Shown: positions 57,220 to 64,000 of the stretch, in pieces
How the letters are laid out: every line of letters begins with the position of its first letter
Position numbering within the stretch: the first letter of the stretch is position 1
NCBI RefSeq assembly: GCF_028858725.1
Contig: NC_084768.1
Span: 1,099,853 to 1,163,852, forward strand
Origin: Colius striatus
Taxonomy: Eukaryota > Chordata > Aves > Coliiformes > Coliidae
Direction of reading: 5' to 3'
Length of the DNA stretch: 64,000 bases
Notes under the pieces: model-generated
What the model saw: the letters and a program-made list of their open reading frames with translations, nothing else
The model's database searches: none
Told to the model about the DNA's origin: nothing
Program-made: the position numbers and the translations under genes

Positions 57220-58254
57220 CCTCTGATCTGCTTTCAGGACAACAAACTTACCAGGAATGCTACAGAGCCAATTGATTGATTGGATTCACACAGATGATTC
57301 CCTGGCCTAAAGATCAGAAAAAGGAACCAAGTCAGTACTAAAGGTTTACTCACCACCCTGCCAAAGCTCTGCTGTGCATTTGTGCAGCCTGAAGAAATCA
57401 CTCCAAAAGTTCAGGACTCACCACGCTTCTCCTGCAATCCTGACAAATGCATGTGTTAGCTCAGATCCTTCATGTGCCTGTTCCAATATACAAGTTACCC
57501 TGTCAACAAATTAAATCCAAGCTGTTGTTCTCCTAAGGACCACAAAGTCTGCGCCCATCTGCAGCATCAATTCCCTCTTGGCAGGTCAAATTGGCCAGTC
57601 CACACTTCTACAGAACAAGCCCATTCTTGCTTCTCTCAATTATCTCTGAGAGCAGCATTCCCAAAGGCAGTAGCAAACATTCCTTTCTGCTAAAGGCTGC
57701 AAAACCAAGGCTGCTGCTGACTTGGAGCTGCATGAAGGTGTTGAGCTACATCTTTGCCAGGCCAGGAGTGTTTCACCACCAGGGCACTCTCAGGGGAACC
57801 ACAGGTTTGCAGAGAAATGGAGAGAGAGGCAATCACAAAAGGACACACACCAACTGTAACCCAAAAAAGAGTTCAGACAGGGGCTCAGTCATGGGGTTTG
57901 GAAGGCAAATGATTTGCAGTAATTCTCCACACAGTGCTCTATATTTACACCTTCATAGTTTGGACTTGGCCCTGCAGACAAATTACCAGCCTGGCTAAGA
58001 GCTCCAGTTCTGCTGTGCCTCACCACTACTACCTTGTGAGGCCTGGATATTGGCTCACACACACAGGAACTAGACTGACCCCAAAACCACAACCTGGGCC
58101 CTGCAGCACCAATGATCCAAGTGAGTTCAGGTGGTAGCACACTTCTGAGCCCTGCTCCTTTCTCCAAGACTACACGTCCCAGTCAGAGACAAACTCAAAC
58201 AGACTGTGCAAGCATCCCAAGAAGTCCACCCATTGAATACACCAGGCACTTTGA

Positions 58255-58430
58255 CTTGGTAGAATCTTACCTTCTTGTTTTAATTGTGGAAACTCCCCTC
58301 TCCATTACTGAGCCATAAAAAAGAGCCGGAATGGCTGCTACAGTGAGTAGGAGCTACTGATTTGCTGTGAAGTTGAAAATATGATTATATATGATAATAT
58401 ACGACAGGGCAGAAGTGCACTTCATCAAGC
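58255..58430 (+). repeat. Direct repeat copy 1 (pair with 61530)
   Basis: Contains 'agaatcttaccttcttgttttaattgtgg', 'gaatggctgctacagtgagtag' and 'gcagaagtgcacttcatca'. The same series occurs at 61530-61705 in the same orientation, with moderate divergence. Confidence 0.85.
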
Positions 58431-59099
58431 AGCTCAGCAGTGGGTTCCAGCTGCACGTCAGGGCAGCAGTCAGCACAGGTTTAACTGGAAATGTCTGCTG
58501 AAATCCCAACAGCTGCCTCTGCAAGGTCACATCAATCCCAGAGATACAACAACAACAACCCCCAGCCAACACTACACTGTGTTTTTCACTCCTGAAGGAC
58601 ATCAGGTTGGCATCACAGCCAGGGTCCCTACCTGGGTGTGTGAACTTGCCCCGCGGCGGCTGCCAAAACAGCGGCACAGCCAGGACGGCGAGCTCCCGGC
58701 CGGGCTGTGCCTGCGAAACCTCTGGACCAGCACCTGTGGGGAGAAGGGAAATGGAGTGAAAGCCCTGCCAGAGTGAGCAGCACCACACACTGCTGCTGTC
58801 AGACTGAGATGCTGGGTCGGCTGCGGGGGCTCTGGCAGCTGGGGCACCCGGGGCCTGTGCCCAGGGCCTTGTCTCCATCTCCTGCCCCTCCCCAGCTCTC
58901 GGGTCACCAAGGGGCTGCCCCAGCCAGGCCCAGCTCCAGCCTGGAGCTCCCATCACCAGCCCCGGGTGGGCAGCAGGCAGGAGACACCCCCAGAGCTGCC
59001 CAAGGGCCTGGCTGGCCCCAGCCCTCACCTCAGCCAGGCCACAGCTGCAGCACAGCCTGTGCCTCACAGCACCGACACGGCTGTGGGCAGCTGAGGGGG
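58431..59099. other. No gene recognised
   Basis: GC-rich sequence between the direct repeat and the inverted block. A 257-codon minus-strand frame crosses it but has no domain and continues into the repeat. Confidence 0.4.
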
Positions 59100-60430
59100 C
59101 AGCGACAGCTCCCAGAGCGCCCAGCAATGAACAGGGACGGCTGGCAGCCCCTGCCCAGGGCTACAGCTCCCACATGGCCCAGGAGCCAACACGGCTGGCC
59201 GGTAGCCGTTGTCCCAGGCCTACAGCTCCCACGTGCCCCGGGGCCTCCTTCCTGCTGCCTGACCCTGCAGGGACACCAGTCCCTGGCCAGGCCCTCCTGA
59301 CCCTGCAGCCCCATGGCCGCCTCCCCAGGGCTGCACAGGCCCAGCCCCAGGAGGAGCCAAAGGAGGAGGAGGAGGAAAATACGGGGCAGGAGCAGGGCAG
59401 AGGGACAGAGCAGGAAAGGGATGGAGCTTAAGGAGACAGCGAGTGCAGGAGGAAAAAGAGCAACAAGCAGCAGCAGAGAGGGACAGAGAGAGGATTGGAA
59501 GGGCAGAAAGGAGGATGGGGGGGATACACAGACACAGGCAGGGAGTGGGACAGGGGGGCAGAGAGACAGAAAAGGCACCAGGAGAGTGGAGTGACAGAGA
59601 AATGGGACAGGGATTAGGACAGAAGGGAATAGGGAAGGAGAGAGAAAGGGAGAGGAGGGGAGGGGAGGGGAGGGGAGGGGAGGGGAGGGAAAGCATCCAT
59701 AGAGAGCAAAGAACAGAGGGATGTGGATCAGCAGAAGGAGGCACAGGAGGGTGGAACAGTGATGGCCTGAGAGAGTCAGAGGAAGAGCCCTTTCAAGGGG
59801 GTGAGGAGCAGGATGGAGGCCTGGAGAGAAGAGAGAAGTTCCAGCCAGCTGAGCAAGAGAGACGGGCAGGAAAGTGGGGACAGGCTGTGGGGGAGAGAGG
59901 GAAAATAAGGCCAGAAATCACAACATGGTGATAGAAAAAGGCAAAGGGCAGGGAGCAGGAGAGGAGAAAAAATAGCAACAGGGTGTAGGACAGGCAGGGA
60001 GGGGTTAGAAAATACAGACAAGGAGTCCTACAGAGAAAGAGAAAGAAAAACCAGTGATGGGGTAAAGACAGAGAGGGAGGAGGTGAAAGATGAGGGCAGG
60101 GAGCCAGACCGAGTGATGGGGAGGGACCAAAACTAGCAATTATGGACAAGTGCTCTCATTCCCTGAGCACTGCCCAGGAACTGCATTAGCAGGAGCCTCC
60201 AGAAGTGTGGTGCCTGCAAAAGGCCTGTCCTGGGCCCAGCCCTGCACCCTGAGAGTGCTGCCGACCAGCACCTTGTCCAGTGGCCAGCCCTGGGGAAGGG
60301 AAATCAACTGTTTCTTTGGGTTTTTTTGTGATGGTTTTGCTTTTAAAAAGCAACTGTGTGTGCTCTAAATAGCACCTGCAAGGAAAAGGGAAGCAGGCTT
60401 CCCAGGTGGGACACCTTTAATGCCTGAACC
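59100..60430. repeat. Purine-rich block, right arm of the inverted duplication
   Basis: Reverse complement of 13030-14270, with anchors such as 'cctgagagtgctgccgaccagcaccttgtccagtggccagccctgg' and 'gggcttcccaggtgggacacctttaa'-like sequence at its right end. Contains an internal (ggggA)n run at 59654-59692. The two arms lie about 45 kb apart. Confidence 0.85.
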
Positions 60431-60454
60431 AGGTACCAGAGTTCAGAGATTTCA

Positions 60455-61135
60455 TAGAATCATAGAATAAAATCACAGAATGGTAGGGTTGGAAGGGGCC
60501 TTTAGAGATCACCCAGTCCAACCCCCTGCAGAAGCAGCTCCCACCTAGATCAGGTCACACAGGAACGTGTCCAGGGGGGTCTTGAAGCCCTCCAAGGACG
60601 GAGCCTCCACACCCTCCCTGGGCAGCCTGGGCCAGGGCTCCCTCACCTCCCAGTAAGAGTTTTTTCTTTTGTTTCAATGAAACTCTTTGTGTTGTAGCTT
60701 CATCCCATCACCCCTTGTCCTGTTGCTAGCTACAACAGAGAAAAGGGATGTCCCAACCCCCTGACACCCATCCTTTAGATAATTGTAAATGTTAATAAGG
60801 TCTCCCCTCAGTCTCTTCTCCAGACTGAACAGCCCCAGGTCCTGCAGCCTTTCCTCGTGAGGAAGATGCTCCAGTTCCCTGATCATCTTGGTGGCCCTGT
60901 ACTGGCCTCTCTACAGAAGTTCCCTGGAGCTGAGGAGCCCAGAACTGGACACAGGACTCCAGAGCAGAGGGGGAGCAGAACCTCCCTTGACCTGCTGCCC
61001 ACACTCTGCTTGATGCACCCAGGATGCCATTGGCTTCTTGCCCACGAGGGCACGTTGCTGACTCATGTTCAATTTATTACCAGCCAGCACTCCCAGGTCT
61101 ATCTCTGCAGAGTATTTAGCTGAAGCAGTGAGAGG
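60455..61135 (-). mobile_element. CR1 LINE 3' fragment
   Basis: Starts 'catagaatcatagaataaaatcacagaatggtagggttggaaggggcctttagagatcacccagtccaacc' and runs to 'ggatgccattggcttcttgcccacgagggcacgttgctg'. Reverse-complement CR1 of the same type as 21.6 kb, inserted between the inverted block and the second direct repeat. Confidence 0.94.
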
Positions 61136-61529
61136 CATTTAGGTGCCACTTGAGGCTCCTGCTGAGCTTAATTAAGTTCTAAGGCACCGTGTCTCCCTGC
61201 TTTGCCTATGGAGAACCAGTGTACACCAGAGGAAAGTGCTACTGAAGCTCTGCACCTTTACCTAAAAAAGGCAATTATTTTTAGATTTCCCAAGAAAGAC
61301 GAGAGGGATTTTCCATTCTTCACCTTCTGGTGAAGAATGCAGCAACCTTGTTCCACTGTGAAGAGGAAGATTGAGACCTTGTGAATTTCAGAAGGGGAGA
61401 GATTTGCTTGAATGAGGCCTGTACCAAGAGCAAGCTGGTGGGAGAGGACAGGAGTGAGGAAAGAGCCGAGTTAGAAAGCGCTCTAAGAGAGAATTCTCTC
61501 CTAGATTCTCTAGGAGAGAATTCTGACTT

Positions 61530-61705
61530 GACAGAATCTTACTTCCTTGCTTTAATTGTGGTAACTCACCTCTACTTTACTGAGGCATAAACAAGAGCCA
61601 GAATGGCTGCTACAGTGAGTAGAAGCTACGAATTTGTTGTAGAAGTTGGAAATGTGATAATAGATGATAATACATGATTTGGCAGAAGTACACTTCATCA
61701 GATTG
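61530..61705 (+). repeat. Direct repeat copy 2 (pair with 58255)
   Basis: Contains 'agaatcttacttccttgctttaattgtgg', 'gaatggctgctacagtgagtag' and 'gcagaagtacacttcatca'. A palindromic 'ctaagagagaattctctcctag' / 'ctctaggagagaattctga' stretch lies just before it at 61482-61525. Confidence 0.85.
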
Positions 61706-64000
61706 GGAGAATCTGATTGGGAAATGATCTCTTGATGTTCCTTTCTTGAATTGATGTTCCTTTCTAGTCCGTCTTCCTCCTCCCTGTAACTCCTCTCTTC
61801 CTGGATGGTGGCTGCTGAGCTGCCTGTGTGATGTACCATCTGCTCTTGAGCAGCTGTCCCTCAGCAACAATTCCTGTTGCATCCCACTCTTCTCTGAGTT
61901 GACTCCTGCCTTTCCATCTTGGCTTGGTTTCAGGGATCTCCATCCAACCCTTATCTCTCTTTCTTCAGCCCCACAACTCCAGCTGTTTCTTCTCAGATGC
62001 CTTTGAGATGTCCACTCCCCGGGTCAAGTTGAGCCTCCCTCTTGCAGAGGTTTTGGGCCCTGGGATTTCTCCCAGTTGTTTTGAATGGAGGTGAGCTGGC
62101 TGCTGGAACACAAGGGGTACCTCTCCCACTTTATGTTGTCCTTCCTGCTCTGCAAGGACCCTGATGTCCCTTCACAAGGGCATTCTTTCACACTACTGTA
62201 AAGCACAGTGGTTGCCAAAACTGCTGCCTTTCCCCCCCTTTTCCTGCAGGCTGTATTGTTCTCAGCTGTGGTACACAGAGCTCCGGGCTGGCTCCTTGTC
62301 TGAGCCTTCTGAGCAGTCATCCAGGTTTTAACTGGCTTGGGCACAGATACAGTGCCTTCAGCAGAAGTGGCAGTCATTTCCCCACGGGCCTGGCGAGGCT
62401 CGTCCTTTCCCAGGGTGGTCTCCAGTCGTGGCTGGTTTGGAGGGAGTTTCCCATGGTCTCCTGGCAAGTGCTGTGCCGGAAAGCATGTCTGCTCCCTTTG
62501 CTCCCTCCCGAAGAAGCTGTTAGGGCTTGGCAGTTGAAGCCTGGGAAGTTGAAGTCTTGGGAGTTGGTTCTTGGAGAGGGAACTTCAGCAGCAGCAGGGA
62601 TTTGCTGCCTGACATTCTTGGGAACAAATTCAGCTCCAAGGATGAAAACTCAGCATTGAATGGAAACTCCTGAAGGCTGGTGCTTTTTAACTGGGCAGTC
62701 GCAGATGCCCAAACCACAGGTGATGATTCTCTCTTTGCTTGGAAGCCAACCTTAGCAAGTCCTGGGTGCTTATTTCTTTGGTGTTTTCTTTGGAGTTCTT
62801 TGGTCAGGAAATGGGACAGCAGATGAACACAGGTCTGCTGCAGGATGCTGGGGTCTGCTCATGGGCTGAACTCTTTGCAATGCCTCCTCTGTCTTTGTCC
62901 ACACAGGGGCCGTGTCATCAGACCCACGTTTCATTTCAATGTACCTTCCCTCCCCTTGACACCCCTGTGATGTCTCCTTTGGTGAGTGTGCCCTGGGCTT
63001 GGCCCCACAGCTTGAGGGCTCTGTGTGTTCCCAAAATGGAGCCCTTGACTGCAAGCTCCTGTGTCACTTGTGTGTTCCTCCAGAGCAGCCTCAGACTGTT
63101 CAACCCAGGGCTGGTGGCTGCTTCAGCAGAGCTTTGCCATCACGGGATCAAACAGGACCCAAGGAACAGAAAGTCAGTGGGTTTGAGTGTCCCTCACAGC
63201 CTGTGCATCCCTACCCTGCCAGTCCTTGGCAGCAGAATGACTGGGAAAGTCATTCTGGGCCTGGGAAAGGTTTGTCCCAGAAGGGCTCAGGACTGCAGGA
63301 GAAGGGAGTTGAAGCCACCCACCAGCCTGTAGAGCTGTGGGCAGATGTTCCTGCTGAAAGGCAACCACAGCATTTCCCTCCCTGACCTTTGGTGTGAGAT
63401 ATTAATTAGTGCCGTGAGGCCTCCTCGTTGTCACTGGCCAGGTAACGTGCCCAAGGCACAGCTCTGCACCAGGCACTGATGTTCTTAAGAGACGTGGGCT
63501 CCTTCTCCTTCCTCCCCAGAAGCTCTGCTGGCAGAGCCAGTGACTGAGCACCCCGAGCATCTCCATTGAGCTGCAGGCCCTGGGTCTCCATCTCAGTCTC
63601 CCAAAAGGCTTTGTACTAAGATGATCTGCAGTTTAAAAGTGAAATCATTTTCATACTGCTGGTGGACAGAAAACTCATGGTCTCTCCTGAGCCACTTCCT
63701 CCCCTCCCCACATCACCCCTCTGCCACTGCTGCAGTTCCTTTTGAAGAAATCTGCCCCCACACAACGCTGAGTGAGCAGCCCATGGGAGATGGCTCCTGG
63801 CAGAGCTGGCCAGCCCAGCCAGATGTCCACTCCAGCGCAGGCTGTGGGCTGATGTCCTCTCTCTGCAGAACACCACCACCTGGTGTAGTTGTCTCCTTGC
63901 TTTCCCATTCTGAAGAGCAAGTGTCAAAGCTCTAGTGATGTGAAGCTTTGTGGGCAGTGAGCAGAGCCAGTGTGCAGCGTGGCTGTGGTGTCCCTGTGTG
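61706..64000. other. No gene recognised
   Basis: Frames at 62024-62467 (-) and 62999-63385 (+) are open with ordinary composition. In the latter an acceptor (gtgttcctccag) precedes PQTVQPRAGGCFSRALPSRD and the frame closes in a TGA at 63383-63385. No domain is recognised in either, and both may be exons of unknown genes or chance. Confidence 0.35.

Noticed and set aside
58354-59127. 257-codon minus-strand frame
   Set aside because: GC-rich chance frame spanning a direct repeat and the inverted block; no recognisable motif.

Overview
The window is vertebrate nuclear DNA and almost certainly avian. Spliced genes with GT-AG introns sit among at least a dozen CR1 LINE 3'-end fragments, recognisable by the bird-type tail around 'ggttggaagggacctttagag' in either orientation. 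The identifiable genes belong to TRIM/B30.2, RBBP6, RNF128/GRAIL, AKAP1 and Shroom families. One 200-N assembly gap lies at 32434-32633. I cannot name the species or chromosome from sequence alone. The many broken or partial paralogues, duplications and minisatellites suggest a gene-dense, duplication-prone segment.

Layout. 0-12.6 kb: a Shroom-type ASD2 exon (minus strand, one frameshift), then exons of an RBBP6-like ubiquitin ligase scattered on the minus strand. Two of its small exons are tandemly duplicated and it carries inactivating changes. 13-17.6 kb: a pyrimidine-rich block whose inverted copy lies at 59.1-60.4 kb, a CpG/CCAAT-rich promoter-like segment, a degenerate 21-bp repeat and a CR1. 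17.66-20.8 kb: a compact, apparently intact AKAP1-like gene with CRE-like sites, TATA box, 5' UTR exon, four coding exons and poly(A) signal. It encodes an N-terminal membrane anchor and a KH domain but no Tudor domain.

20.8-25.5 kb: a minisatellite, a CR1 and no recognisable gene. 26.3-32.1 kb: two convergent TRIM genes. The plus-strand gene keeps the classic seven-exon RING/B-box/coiled-coil/B30.2 structure with exact family exon sizes, but has two in-frame stops. The minus-strand gene has an intact B30.2 exon and a preceding coiled-coil exon; its 5' half is not visible and would fall at or beyond the gap. 33.0-37.4 kb: an intact-looking PA-TM-RING (GRAIL/RNF128-type) gene on the minus strand. 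38-58 kb: mostly gene-poor, with CR1s, a second frameshifted Shroom ASD2 exon at 46 kb and a few unassigned exon-like segments. 58-64 kb: a direct repeat pair, the inverted copy of the 13-14 kb block, a CR1 and no recognised gene.

Read together, the window holds four RING ubiquitin-ligase loci within about 31 kb (RBBP6-like, two TRIMs, RNF128-like), beside an AKAP1-like KH protein. No operon-like link is implied. The theme is repeated birth and decay of regulatory gene copies.
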